A stretch of 64,000 bases of DNA, taken from positions 33,757 to 97,756 of the forward strand of contig JBBDJB010000035.1 of assembly GCA_040880125.1 (NCBI GenBank), read 5' to 3'. The notes under the pieces are model-generated. The model had not been told where the DNA came from, did not search any database, and saw only the letters and a program-made list of their open reading frames with translations. Position numbers and translations under genes: made by a program. This stretch comes from JBBDJB01 sp040880125 (GTDB lineage Bacteria; Planctomycetota; Planctomycetia; Pirellulales; JBBDJB01). This document shows, piece by piece, positions 54,239 through 63,139 of the stretch. Each line of letters begins with the position of its first letter. Within the stretch, counting starts at the first letter, position 1.

Positions 54239-54937
54239 ATGCGTGGCCACGTTGTCTGCGAATCATGCGGCGCGCGTTCAGCGTTGCCCGATGGGTTCGA
54301 CAAGCCGCACTTGAAGTGCCCCAAGTGTATGCAGCGAATCTACGTAGCTGACGCATTCGAGCCGCTGCCGCCACCGCCACCTCGCCCGGTCGAGAAACCC
54401 GCCCCAACACAGCCGGAAGACTTCGACTTCAGCAAGCTGGTAATTGTGCTCCCCGCATTGCTGATCGGCACCGGGTTCTTGGTGTGGGCCTCCACAGTCG
54501 CACAACGGCCACCATACAATCACTTCGGCGTGTTCCTTGCCGCAGTCGGTGCTATCATGCTCGCGGCGATGAAGTTCTCCCATCAGAGAAAGCTAACGAT
54601 CTGGATTGGCATTATTGTCTACCTGATCGTGGCGCGTACGTGGTGGAAATATGATTGGTGGGAATCTTCTGACACAATGAAGCATGAATACGACGGCGGC
54701 TCTACACGCTATTTCGATACGTACAGTCGAGCTACGGGGGCAATAACTCACCGTACCATGACGGTGAATGATGAAGACGGCGGTTCGCTTTACAATTTTT
54801 CCGGGCCAATGTCCCCGTCAAACAAGCCGCACGGCCATTGGGAACACCTGAACTGGGACACGCTGAAGTTAACCGATCGATGGTATTGGTACGGGGAGGA
54901 AATCACAGAGGGTGAGTGGCACCTGCGCAATAAGTGA
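54239..54937 (+). CDS. Zinc-ribbon membrane protein, island gene 1
   Basis: A 232-aa protein. The N terminus HVVCESCGARSALPDGFDKP, then KCPKCMQRI, has two CxxC pairs typical of a zinc ribbon. A Pro-rich linker precedes two or three membrane segments (LVIVLPALLIGTGFLVWAST, FGVFLAAVGAIMLAAM, IWIGIIVYLIVAR). The rest is polar with many Trp and Tyr (TWWKYDWWESSD), so it is probably a surface-exposed domain. I start at ATG 54239 (TTG 54236 precedes it). Next gene starts 27 bases on. Family not recognised. Confidence 0.65.
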   Translation: MRGHVVCESCGARSALPDGFDKPHLKCPKCMQRIYVADAFEPLPPPPPRPVEKPAPTQPEDFDFSKLVIVLPALLIGTGFLVWASTVAQRPPYNHFGVFLAAVGAIMLAAMKFSHQRKLTIWIGIIVYLIVARTWWKYDWWESSDTMKHEYDGGSTRYFDTYSRATGAITHRTMTVNDEDGGSLYNFSGPMSPSNKPHGHWEHLNWDTLKLTDRWYWYGEEITEGEWHLRNK

Positions 54938-54963
54938 AGGCCCGTAGCGTCTGCGGGGAACCT

Positions 54964-56124
54964 ATGTCCATCATCGTCCAATGCAGCAACTGCCAACGCC
55001 AGTTCTTCGCGCCCGACGCTGCATTGGGTAAGACGGGCAAATGCCCCAATTGCGGCGAACGTATACGCATCCATCCGATGGACGATATCCCGTCGATAGT
55101 CGAAGTCCCACCGGAACGAATCGCGGCGGCGCTTGAATCATCGTCGCGCGGAACAACCATATTTCTCGCCGTCGTATCGACGATCGTGGTTGCTGTTCTC
55201 GCGACTGTTGCCTACCTCATTTTCGCACCCGAGTCTGCCGAGCCCGTGATCGCTGCCGCTCCGGCTTTCGAAGAGGGCGCGCCTGAAGCACCTACGGCAG
55301 CGTTGTCAGACATTCCAAGTGATTACAAAACCGCTGACAACGGGCTGGGCTTGTCACTCGCCGAGTTCAAGCAAGATATTCCAATCGGCGAATCGTGGAA
55401 AATCTTCTCCGACAGCAGGAACGATGATGGCACGGTCGCGTTTCAACTTACAAGCACCGTGATGAGCAATGTCATGTTGATGGCATACGGGCAATCCGAC
55501 GATCTGCGGGAAGTATCCGTCACGTGTTCTTTCGCCAAAGAGTACAAAGAGGCAGACCTAATTGCGCGCCTCCTCACAATGGTACACTACCTGTCTAAAT
55601 ACTCTCACTGGACCGACGAAGAAATCGGGGCCTTCATTGGCCGAGTGTTGAAGGTCGCGAGTGATGGTAATACTGACTTCCGCGTCGCCAAAGATGGCCA
55701 AGAGCTATATGTAGGCTTTATCCCAGCACAAGGTGGTGTAGTCGTCATCACAAGTGTGAATGCCAAACCCAATTCCGATGCCCCTACGCTTCAATCGTGG
55801 CTTGCCGATCATCCAGTCAAGGTTGACCCCACGCTGACTCATATCACGTCGGGAGTCGGGCAAGTCGGCAACTCAGATTTCACGTTTAAGGGTGTTCGGC
55901 ACAAGGGGCGCGGGGATTTCGTCGGTGAAATAACCAACAACTCCGGCAAGCATTTTCAAGCCGCCTCGTTCAGACTCAGCGTCTACAACGCAAGTGGTGA
56001 AATCTTGGACACGGGACAGTTAAGCATTGTGGACTTTGCCGTGAGACAGACTCGTTCCTTTGCCACCTTCGTCGATGATGGGCCGATCGCGTATTACAAG
56101 ATCGATTTGGAGCTTGGCCTTTGA
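54964..56124 (+). CDS. Zinc-ribbon membrane protein with FxLyD-like end, island gene 2
   Basis: A 386-aa protein. MSIIVQCSNCQRQFFAPDAA, then KCPNCGERIRIHP, form another two-pair zinc ribbon, related in style to the preceding gene. A membrane segment (TTIFLAVVSTIVVAVLATVAYLI) follows. The middle reads like a soluble domain (SDYKTADNGLGLSLAEFKQDI onward), and the end is FxLyD-like (NSDFTFKGVRHKGRGDFVGE, then NASGEILDTG). ATG 54964 has GGGGAA upstream; GTG 54934 is possible. Function unknown. Confidence 0.68.
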   Translation: MSIIVQCSNCQRQFFAPDAALGKTGKCPNCGERIRIHPMDDIPSIVEVPPERIAAALESSSRGTTIFLAVVSTIVVAVLATVAYLIFAPESAEPVIAAAPAFEEGAPEAPTAALSDIPSDYKTADNGLGLSLAEFKQDIPIGESWKIFSDSRNDDGTVAFQLTSTVMSNVMLMAYGQSDDLREVSVTCSFAKEYKEADLIARLLTMVHYLSKYSHWTDEEIGAFIGRVLKVASDGNTDFRVAKDGQELYVGFIPAQGGVVVITSVNAKPNSDAPTLQSWLADHPVKVDPTLTHITSGVGQVGNSDFTFKGVRHKGRGDFVGEITNNSGKHFQAASFRLSVYNASGEILDTGQLSIVDFAVRQTRSFATFVDDGPIAYYKIDLELGL

Positions 56125-56182
56125 ATGCCTGTCGGATACGGTCACTTGCGCCACCCGCGACGCCCCGAAGTGAAGGCCGCCA

Positions 56183-56680
56183 ATGCCGAAAGCTCAGCCC
56201 GAACCACAACCCACGAACGACGGTTGCGACGTTTTCCTAAACGACGTTCAGGGCGAAATCAAATACGCCAGAATCAAACACTGGTGCCTTCGTTTCTGCT
56301 GTTGGGGCTTCGTGTCGTTGCCGCTCGTAACCGGAACGTTTGCCACTTTGCTAGCGTTTGATGCGTCGCGAGGAAAAGCAACTGGTTTGATCCTCCCTTT
56401 CGTTTCGGACATCACTGGCACACCCGGCACAGATATGCCGGACGCATGGAGTAGGGTTTGTGGGCTTATTGGCCTACTCGCCATGGTGTCCCTTGTCGTG
56501 GCCACCGTTGGAAGTGCCGCGAGATTTCGAGAGCGGCGCGCGCGGATAGCAGACTACCGTTCAAGAGTGAAAAACCTGAAGACGGCAGTTAATGCCAACG
56601 GTCGATCCTGCCAGTCCAGTTTGCGGCGATACCAGCAAGAGCTAGTGAACGATCGGATGAAGTACAAAGAACATCTATAG
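56183..56680 (+). CDS. Two-TM membrane protein, island gene 3
   Basis: A 165-aa protein with two membrane segments (CLRFCCWGFVSLPLVTGTFA and VCGLIGLLAMVSLVVATVG) and a basic, helical cytoplasmic tail (RFRERRARIADYRSRVKNL). No domain recognised. It follows gene 2 by 58 bases on the same strand and may be co-expressed. Confidence 0.6.
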   Translation: MPKAQPEPQPTNDGCDVFLNDVQGEIKYARIKHWCLRFCCWGFVSLPLVTGTFATLLAFDASRGKATGLILPFVSDITGTPGTDMPDAWSRVCGLIGLLAMVSLVVATVGSAARFRERRARIADYRSRVKNLKTAVNANGRSCQSSLRRYQQELVNDRMKYKEHL

Positions 56681-56693
56681 GTGACGGATGCAC

Positions 56694-56921
56694 TCATCCA
56701 CACTTCACGGTTGCTCTCATAGTCAGGGTGGCAGACTCTTCGTCGTACAAATAGCAGAAGCGCCGAGACTTGACTTTCACGACCCCTACGTCTTCGATTT
56801 CGATTTCATCGCCAACCATAGGAACGGGGACTGGTCGATCAACCCGAATGGCGGTGTAGTCGGAGTACAGATTGCCGGCCGAATCCTCAATAAAAAGATC
56901 GTAGTTCATTTTCATTTTCAT
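56694..56921 (-). CDS. Small hypothetical protein, island gene 4
   Basis: A 75-aa protein on the opposite strand to its neighbours. MKMKMNYDLFIEDSAGN opens an all-beta-looking sequence (VPVPMVGDEIEIEDVGVVKV) typical of small beta-barrels. The ATG at 56921 has GGGG upstream; a TTG seven codons earlier is less likely. Function unknown. Confidence 0.5.
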   Translation of the reverse strand: MKMKMNYDLFIEDSAGNLYSDYTAIRVDRPVPVPMVGDEIEIEDVGVVKVKSRRFCYLYDEESATLTMRATVKCG

Positions 56922-57291
56922 CGCCCCAATTTTGAGAAACAACGGTTACGTTACGCTGTTAGGCCGTTTGCGGACAAGTTCAACGTGCCAATTCCGTTGT
57001 ACATTTTGCAACCACGGCACCACCCGCGATACTGGCCAGCCTGCCCAAATGAGGACCGCGACTTCGACCACTGCCCCGGTCGGTCCGCTCCGCTGTTTGT
57101 GGACGCCCGCCAGTACCACTTCCGACCGGAAATATCCGCGCGGAATCCCTGCGCCTATCTTTCCCCCTGTTCGGGGGTAATTTCCAGGATGCGCGCGACC
57201 AAGGACAAAAGCTCTGTGCCCCTTTTTGTGTCCCCATCCGCCAAAACCCCCTTGTTTCTCGATGTTTTTGCAGGTTTGGCGCTGGATTGTG
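56922..57291. other. Right end of the island, no gene seen
   Basis: 370 bases before the right att-like repeat. It holds tgtgcccctttttgtgtccc (57215-57234), nearly the same as tgtgtccctttttgtgtccc at 53614-53633 near the left end, followed in both by catc-G-gc. The matching ends could come from two nested insertions or from a shared recombinase-gene tail. Confidence 0.45.
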
Positions 57292-57329
57292 ATCCACGCG
57301 TCCGGGGTTCGAGTCCCTGCGCCGCTACT
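57292..57329. repeat. Right att-like repeat, partial tRNA-Met copy
   Basis: This 38-base copy of the tRNA-Met 3' part has one mismatch to 53437-53474. It is not a complete tRNA, since the 5' acceptor strand and D arm are missing. Confidence 0.75.
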
Positions 57330-57385
57330 TTGGGCAATACACGGCCGGTGAATCCGAATTTCGCAAGGGCGCCGCGCGACTTCAT

Positions 57386-59740
57386 TTAGAAACGCGCTTC
57401 GGCGTGCTGCCCGTCATAGAGGACACGCTTCGTCGTGCCTTCAGGCATCACCTCGACCACCAGTTCCCGCCGAGGAAGCTCGAGCGTCCCGGCCGCCGCG
57501 TCGCGCTGGATGGCAAACAGCCGTGCTTCATCATCCCAAGTGATGCGCGTCCAAGCGAACTGGCCTTCCAAATACTCTTGTGACTTTCCGTCGTCCTCGT
57601 ACCAGCGGTACTCTCCATCAGCTCCACTATAGACGCGAATCGTGGTCGGCTCGTCGACCTCTTGCTCCATATACTGCCGCACCGGATCGACAGGTAGGAT
57701 CGCGCCGGCGCGAACGTAGATCGGCATCGTAGCCAGATCGACCTGTCGCGTGACCGTCTGGCCGCCGGCGTTATGCTCGTTCGTCCAGAAGTCGTACCAT
57801 TTGCCCGCTGGAAGATAGACCCGGCGCGACATGGCACCTTTCTCGTAAACGGGCGCGATTAACAGGTCCCGCCCCCACAGGTACTGATCGCCGACTCCGC
57901 GGGCATGCCCGTCGTCGGGGTAGTGCAGCCACATGGAGCGCATCAAGGGCATGCCGGTCTCGCGCGCCTCGGCGGCCAACGTGTACGTGTAGGGAATCAG
58001 GCGGTAGCGTAAATCAGCGAATTTCTTGCACACACGCTCGATGGACGGATTGTTCAGTTCAGAGGCATCCGGCGGGAATCGCTGTCCCTCGGCAGATCCC
58101 ATCTCACTCAGTCCCCAACCGAATGGCGTGTGCAACCTCCAAATCCGTCCGTGCGAACGAAACGAGGGGTAAAACGCGGAAAACTGGAACCAGCGGGCGT
58201 ATAGTTCGCCGCTCAGTTCCGGCGGGTCGACGCCGGCGTAGAAGCCGCCGGTGTCCGAACCCCAGTAGGGCGAGAGGCTCACGGAGTGATTGATCCCGAC
58301 CGCGATCTGGCCTTCGAGCGTCTTCCACGCCGACTGCGTATCTCCCGACCAGACCCAGCCGCCCCATCGCGCAATCCCCAAATGGCCGTTACGGTGCAGG
58401 CTCCAGGGACGGACATTGGGCTGTGTGGAGAGCGGACCCTGGTAGTAAAGTTGGTGCCGCTTCATGCGCTCGAACAGATCAAACCGGTCTCCTTCATCAG
58501 GCCACCATGCGTCGATGCCCGCCTCGACCAGGTCGACGTGCTCCTGCCAGTAGTTCTGAATGTGAGCGGCGTCGACCGACTCGCCGTCTCCAGGCGGAAC
58601 GTTGCCGTGCAGGGTCGGTAAGCGGCCGGCTCCCCACGGAACCATGTGCACGATCACCTTTACATTGCGGTCATGGAGATCGTCGAGCACCTCCTTCGGT
58701 TCGCGCCGGAAGACCCGCGGGTTGAATCGAAACGACGGCTGCCGCGTATTCCATCCTGTCGGCGTGAAGCCGGTGCCCAGGTAGATGACGGCGTCGACCG
58801 GGATGTCCTTTTCACGAAACGTGTCGACCACCCAAAGCAGCAGTTGCTCGCTGCTCATTTCCGAGTCCGTCAGCTCGCGGTGTGACTGCATGTAACCCAG
58901 GGCCCACTTCGGGGGTATGACCGCAGCGCCGCTGATGAGCGACACGTCCTTCATGAGCTGAACTGGATCGCGAGCGTCGAAGACAAACAGGTCGTACGCG
59001 CCGCGAATGATCGTGGAAACCGGCGGACGCCCCTGGAGCGCACGCTCCAGCGACTGATTGCGCCTGTCAGTGCTGCGGCCCGCTTCCGGCTCCTCCGGCG
59101 GCTGCCATGGCTTAAAGACACCTCGATCATCGTCTCGAAGGTCAATCTCGCCCCAAGGCGTGGCGATGAACAAGCCCCAGCCCTCGGTGCCGATCATCAT
59201 GGCCACGGGATTGCGAGAGCCGTAAGCGCCCGACTCCCATCGCGGTATCATCTGGTGAAGTGCACCGTTTCGATCCAACTGGACCGGCTGCTCGCGCCAA
59301 TCCCCGCGCGGAGCGGGTTGAGGCCCGCCTTCGCCGAGCCCCAGCACCGGCTGATTACTCTTTTTGAATGTCAAACTGCCGTCTTCTTGGAAGGCGATTT
59401 CCTGCAGTATGGAGCCGGCGTCCGTCGTGACGATTACCGTGAGTGGCTCCGGTCGCACTTCCACCTGCAAAGATCCAACCCGCGCACGGACCGGACCGTC
59501 GATCTCAAGAAGACGGAGGACCGGCTCGCAGTACGCGCGCTCGGTCAGCGCCGGCGTGTAGGGAAACTCCACATCGGCGCTTACCGGCATCAAAGTGATT
59601 CGAACGCTGCTTTGTCCGGCTGCGCAAATGTCGAGCCGTGCAGGCTCGCCGCCGGTCCGAATCTCATCAGCTCGCCCCGTCGTCGACACCACCAGTAAGG
59701 AGATGGAGAGCAGGATCGCCCGCTTTCTCGTGTGCTTCAT
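57386..59740 (-). CDS. Glycoside hydrolase family 31 (alpha-glucosidase/xylosidase type), exported
   Basis: A 784-aa enzyme with signal peptide (KRAILLSISLLVVSTTGRA). An N-terminal beta-sandwich precedes the barrel, which has the nucleophile motif DAWWPDEGD (first Asp of PDE) and the acid/base motif WSGDTQSAW, then GSDTGGF and LRYRLIPYTYTLA. The C-terminal beta domains carry YLPAGKWYDFW and the last DUF5110-like region. It hydrolyses alpha-linked glycosides outside the cytoplasm. ATG 59740 is chosen because the 33 upstream codons lack signal-peptide character. Confidence 0.92.
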   Translation of the reverse strand: MKHTRKRAILLSISLLVVSTTGRADEIRTGGEPARLDICAAGQSSVRITLMPVSADVEFPYTPALTERAYCEPVLRLLEIDGPVRARVGSLQVEVRPEPLTVIVTTDAGSILQEIAFQEDGSLTFKKSNQPVLGLGEGGPQPAPRGDWREQPVQLDRNGALHQMIPRWESGAYGSRNPVAMMIGTEGWGLFIATPWGEIDLRDDDRGVFKPWQPPEEPEAGRSTDRRNQSLERALQGRPPVSTIIRGAYDLFVFDARDPVQLMKDVSLISGAAVIPPKWALGYMQSHRELTDSEMSSEQLLLWVVDTFREKDIPVDAVIYLGTGFTPTGWNTRQPSFRFNPRVFRREPKEVLDDLHDRNVKVIVHMVPWGAGRLPTLHGNVPPGDGESVDAAHIQNYWQEHVDLVEAGIDAWWPDEGDRFDLFERMKRHQLYYQGPLSTQPNVRPWSLHRNGHLGIARWGGWVWSGDTQSAWKTLEGQIAVGINHSVSLSPYWGSDTGGFYAGVDPPELSGELYARWFQFSAFYPSFRSHGRIWRLHTPFGWGLSEMGSAEGQRFPPDASELNNPSIERVCKKFADLRYRLIPYTYTLAAEARETGMPLMRSMWLHYPDDGHARGVGDQYLWGRDLLIAPVYEKGAMSRRVYLPAGKWYDFWTNEHNAGGQTVTRQVDLATMPIYVRAGAILPVDPVRQYMEQEVDEPTTIRVYSGADGEYRWYEDDGKSQEYLEGQFAWTRITWDDEARLFAIQRDAAAGTLELPRRELVVEVMPEGTTKRVLYDGQHAEARF

Positions 59741-59962
59741 CGTACTTTCACTTCGTGGAGAAGTTCGGAAATGCTTCAAGAAAGGGAGCCGAAGCAGGAT
59801 GTGTTTGGGCCTGCTGCTGAGGCGAGCGGTGCTTCGCACTTGCGGAGTTTATCATCGACCGAAACGCGAATCAAAGAATGCGGGGCATTCGTACTGGAGA
59901 CGAAAATAACCGGGAACGCACCGGGCGGATTTCTTCCGGCGCGGTATGCCGCTCATTCGCTC

Positions 59963-60425
59963 TCAGGCGCCGCTTCCGTCGACCGGCACCACGCACTCCG
60001 GCACGTCGTTCTTCGGGCTGTTCACCAGCGTGCTGACGGGCGTGGCGGTGAAGGGGCCCACGTCGCGTGGGCGGAGCAAATCGCACAGCGTGGCGGAGTC
60101 CTCATTCTCGCGGTCGAGCCACAGTGCGTAGTCGTCCGGCGAAATGACCGCCGGCATCCGGTCGTGGATCGGACGCGTCAGCTCGTTGGCGCCGGTGGTG
60201 ATGATCGTACAGGTCTCCACGTCGCGCCACCGCTCCCAGAGGCCGGCAAAGCCCAACGGCGCGTCGTCCGTGCGGTGGATGAAATACGGCTGCTTCTGTT
60301 TGCCGATCTTCTGCCATTCGTAGTAGCCGTCGGCCACCACCAGGCAGCCGCGGCGCGCCGGCCGTCACGCCGAACTGGTCGACGATCTGGCTCAGCTTCG
60401 ACCGCTGCGTGAAGCGTCCGCACAT
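59963..60425 (-). pseudogene. SRAP/YedK-family gene broken by an internal deletion and frameshift
   Basis: The gene starts MCGRFTQRSKLSQIVDQFGV with the catalytic Cys2 of the DNA-protein crosslink repair family. At about 60357 it jumps directly to CLVVADGYYEW (the Glu motif) in another frame. About 70 residues that normally hold the PxYN substrate-contact region are missing. The second part then continues normally (KQPYFIHRTDDAP, IHDRMPAVI with the conserved His) to 59963. So the gene is truncated and out of frame, and unlikely to give active protein. Confidence 0.8.
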
Positions 60426-60549
60426 GGCAGATACTCCGGAAAGGGGACGGGAAGATTGGCGAAGCGACGAAGGTATCGTCGCTGGTTCGCCGGCCGCCAT
60501 CAAGGGTGGCGATTCAGCACAAGCGCATCTCGCCGGCGGCGCGGACGCG

Positions 60550-61347
60550 CTAGCTTTGGCGGAGTCGGACCGCCATGAATCGAACCGCCAGCAGCGCCGG
60601 CAGGATCAGCAGCGCCAGGGTCGTCGGCTCCGGAATGGGCGTGTACGTGACCGACAGCGCCGGCCGCAGTCCCGCCTCGGCCGCTTCGCGCGTCCAGAAG
60701 GTGCGGAAAGTCTGCGCGTCGGCCTCATCACCCAGCAGCAGCCAGCCGAAGTTCATCGACGGGTTGTCGAGCCAGTTCTGCACGTCGCTGGCCATCGTTG
60801 CCGACGACCAGGTGAACGTTTCGCCCAGGTCCTGGTCGACGGTGGTCGAGGCGCTGACCGTCGCGTCGAAATCGGCGCCCAGCGAAGTCCACTCCGTCCC
60901 GGAGTAAAAGCGGTGGCTCCAGGTGGCGGCGGTGTTGTCGTCATCCGTGGCGAATCCTTGCCCGCTGCCGACGATATCCGTGCCGGCGCCGGCGTCGCCT
61001 TCGCCCCAACCGGCCGGCAGTCGATGCAATTCAATATCGCGTGGCGTCGTGTCACCACTGCCGCCGCCCGCGCCGGCATAGGATGCCAGAACCAGGCTCA
61101 GTTCGACGCTGTCGATCGTGCTGCCGGCGGGAATGCTGCCCGCTATGTCGAACATCATGAGGCCGCGGCGCTCGGAGCCGGCGGAGTTCGTGCCGGCGTA
61201 CATGACCTCGCCCGCGCCGTTGCTGCGCGACCCGCCACTAGCGTAAATAGTGGTATCCTGCACCGGCGACAACGAAAGAGTTGCGGCGCTGGCGCCGTTG
61301 AGACAGAGCCAACCGGCGACGATAAAGACAAAGGAGCGAACGATCAT
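60550..61347 (-). CDS. DNRLRE-type protein with PEP-CTERM sorting signal
   Basis: A 265-aa exported protein. The signal peptide is FVFIVAGWLCLNGASAA; the body opens LSPVQDTTIYASGGSRSN (DNRLRE-type domain) and continues with Trp and Asn-Asp rich beta structure. The C terminus is PIPEPTTLALLILPALLAV followed by a basic tail, i.e. a PEP-CTERM tripartite signal processed by an exosortase. It is a surface-associated or released structural protein. ATG 61347 replaces an upstream in-frame start 17 codons earlier. Confidence 0.85.
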   Translation of the reverse strand: MIVRSFVFIVAGWLCLNGASAATLSLSPVQDTTIYASGGSRSNGAGEVMYAGTNSAGSERRGLMMFDIAGSIPAGSTIDSVELSLVLASYAGAGGGSGDTTPRDIELHRLPAGWGEGDAGAGTDIVGSGQGFATDDDNTAATWSHRFYSGTEWTSLGADFDATVSASTTVDQDLGETFTWSSATMASDVQNWLDNPSMNFGWLLLGDEADAQTFRTFWTREAAEAGLRPALSVTYTPIPEPTTLALLILPALLAVRFMAVRLRQS

Positions 61348-61577
61348 CGGATGCAGTACCTCTTCGTCGAGTTCCAAGAGCGTCGGGCGAGCCACCACCG
61401 GACGTAAAACGTTTATTGTAATTCAGGCGTGATTCTGACGCACGAATGCAGTCACGAATTCGCGCGAGAGGTAGGTGCGAGCTTCCCGGGGCCCGTGTTT
61501 TCCGGTCGCAGAGGTAATACCGGATCCGCCGGAGGCGTTCCCCGGGAGCCACACTTCTGAGGGAGGAATGCCCCTCC

Positions 61578-61613
61578 TTACTCGAACGCCTGCTCTCTTT
61601 ACTCGAACGCCTG
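61578..61613. repeat. 15-bp direct repeat at the M48 gene end
   Basis: ttactcgaacgcctg occurs at 61578-61592 and 61599-61613, period 21. It duplicates the last codons and stop of the M48 gene (QAFE then stop), which reads like a small slippage duplication. Confidence 0.7.
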
Positions 61614-62582
61614 ATCGGGGCGTGGGATGCGCCGCCGCAGGTTTTCCCGTCCCACGTACGGCTCTACGTGGGGGCGCGAATCGGCAAGCTCGTCCGCCTG
61701 CTTCAGAATCGCCTGATACCGATCCACCGGCGAGGGGTGGCTGCGGAGAAAGGCCGGCACGAAGTTCGGCTGTTGCCGCTGCCGCTGGTGGAAGCGCATC
61801 AGCACCTGCGCCAACTCCGCCGGATCGTAGCCCAGTTCGAACGCCCAGCGGACGCCGTCGCCGTCGGCTTGCAGCTCCTCCTCCGGCCGGAAGGGCTGCA
61901 TCACCATCCGGACCAGGATGCCGCCGCTGTGCATCATCTGCCGCATGTCAAACCGGCCGGTCAGCGACTTCTGCATCAGCTTCCAGCGCCGCAGGTGATA
62001 GAGCTGATGCCCACGATCGATGTGCGACAGTTCATGGCCCAGCACGGCGACCAGGGCCGCTTCGCTTTCGCAGAACTCGATCAGACCGCGGGAGACGATG
62101 ATCGCTCCGCCGGGAAAGCTGAGGGCCTCCGTGTCGTCCGTATCGGCGATGTGCACCTGTATCTGGCGGTATCGGCGGTCGTTGGCCATCAGCGGGCGTA
62201 ACTGGTCGACCAGCCGCTGCACGTATGCGACGTCCTGCCCGCGCTTTTCGACAGCGATGCCCTGCCGCTCGAGCTGCGCCACGCAGCCGTTGAAGATCGC
62301 CGAGCCTAGCTGGCGCTCTTCCCGCGGCGAAATCTTCACCTGGGCGATCGCGGCACGGTCGGCTTCGTTCTCTTCGCCAAAGATCTCGTCGATGAGTTCG
62401 GCGGGGACTTCGGCGGGGTTGAAGTCTGCTCCGTTGCCGAACTGAAAAAATACTCGGCCATTGGGCGGCAAGCGCTGGGCGTCCTGGGCGCCGACCGAGC
62501 GAGCGGATACGCAAACTAGCTGCAACAGTACCGCGTATTCACAGACTCGCCGAATGCCGGCGGAAAAATGGTCCCACATCAT
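61599..62582 (-). CDS. M48-family metalloprotease, exported
   Basis: About 327 aa. Signal segment YAVLLQLVCVSARSVGAQ, then a domain with the zinc motif LGHELSHIDRGH (HExxH) and the third ligand in EEELQADGDG (Glu). The later RSHPSPVDRYQAIL is the family's conserved C-terminal motif. Substrate should be periplasmic or outer-surface proteins. I use ATG 62582, preceded by GAGGTGG; the ATG at 62606 with AGAGGG is a real alternative. Confidence 0.87.
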   Translation of the reverse strand: MMWDHFSAGIRRVCEYAVLLQLVCVSARSVGAQDAQRLPPNGRVFFQFGNGADFNPAEVPAELIDEIFGEENEADRAAIAQVKISPREERQLGSAIFNGCVAQLERQGIAVEKRGQDVAYVQRLVDQLRPLMANDRRYRQIQVHIADTDDTEALSFPGGAIIVSRGLIEFCESEAALVAVLGHELSHIDRGHQLYHLRRWKLMQKSLTGRFDMRQMMHSGGILVRMVMQPFRPEEELQADGDGVRWAFELGYDPAELAQVLMRFHQRQRQQPNFVPAFLRSHPSPVDRYQAILKQADELADSRPHVEPYVGRENLRRRIPRPDQAFE

Positions 62583-62659
62583 TTCTACCCACCTCAAAAC
62601 CCGCATGGACGCCCTCTTCTCAACCTCGCCAATTTTGGCGAAATGAGCAATACCCCTGC

Positions 62660-63139
62660 TCAGTCGTCGTGAGAACACTGGTCGATGACGACCGCACACG
62701 CCAGGATCAGCACATCGTCTTCGCCGTCGGCGATGTCGATCCCGTAGGAATCGGAAAAGGAAAAGAATCGTTTCGAGACCGTCGCAACGGGCTGGCCATC
62801 GCGCGTGAAGCGGTATTCGTGGTCGATAAAATCTCCTACCGCGTCCAGGTCGCCCGCGGCCGCGTCTTCCACGTCGAAGACGTCGCGGAAAAACGTGAAG
62901 AGTTCCTTTCTCACAGTTCCGACGGACTTGCCATCTCGCACGATCTCGTATCGCCTGCCGAGCGAGAGGAGCTTCTGCTTGATCTGGGCGAGCTCGTTTC
63001 CTTGCATATCCTGCAGCGAGAGCCGGTCGCCGATCGACAGCGCCGCACCGTCGACGAAGTACCGATCCTGGCCGTCCGCATCCTTGATAGTAAAGTCATC
63101 GCCCAGCGAGAAAAGTTTTTCCTTCATCAAGTAACGCAT
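62660..63139 (-). CDS. LURP-one-related (YxjI-like) protein
   Basis: A 159-aa cytoplasmic protein. MRYLMKEKLFSLGDDFTIKD, then VDGAALSIGDRLSLQD and ELAQIKQKLLSLGRRYEI, show the beta-strand and Phe/Leu pattern of the LURP-one fold (tubby-like barrel). AGGAGG precedes ATG 63139. Function in bacteria is not known; membrane-phospholipid scramblase-like binding is only a family guess. Confidence 0.8.
   Translation of the reverse strand: MRYLMKEKLFSLGDDFTIKDADGQDRYFVDGAALSIGDRLSLQDMQGNELAQIKQKLLSLGRRYEIVRDGKSVGTVRKELFTFFRDVFDVEDAAAGDLDAVGDFIDHEYRFTRDGQPVATVSKRFFSFSDSYGIDIADGEDDVLILACAVVIDQCSHDD

Larger units (their letters stand above)
53437..57329. mobile_element. Small island inserted at the tRNA-Met 3' end
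   Basis: The 38-base tRNA 3' segment atccacgtgtccggggttcg... (53437-53474) recurs at 57292-57329 with one mismatch, so the intervening ~3.8 kb is bounded by att-like direct repeats. It holds a serine-recombinase fragment, possible remnants of a tyrosine integrase, and unrecognised membrane and zinc-ribbon genes. By eye, GC is about 50% here against 60-70% in the flanks. No intact integrase remains, so it is probably immobile unless driven in trans. Confidence 0.7.

Noticed and set aside
57240..57331. Second complete tRNA-Met
   Set aside because: Only the 3' part is present; the 5' acceptor strand and D arm are missing, so it is an att-like remnant.
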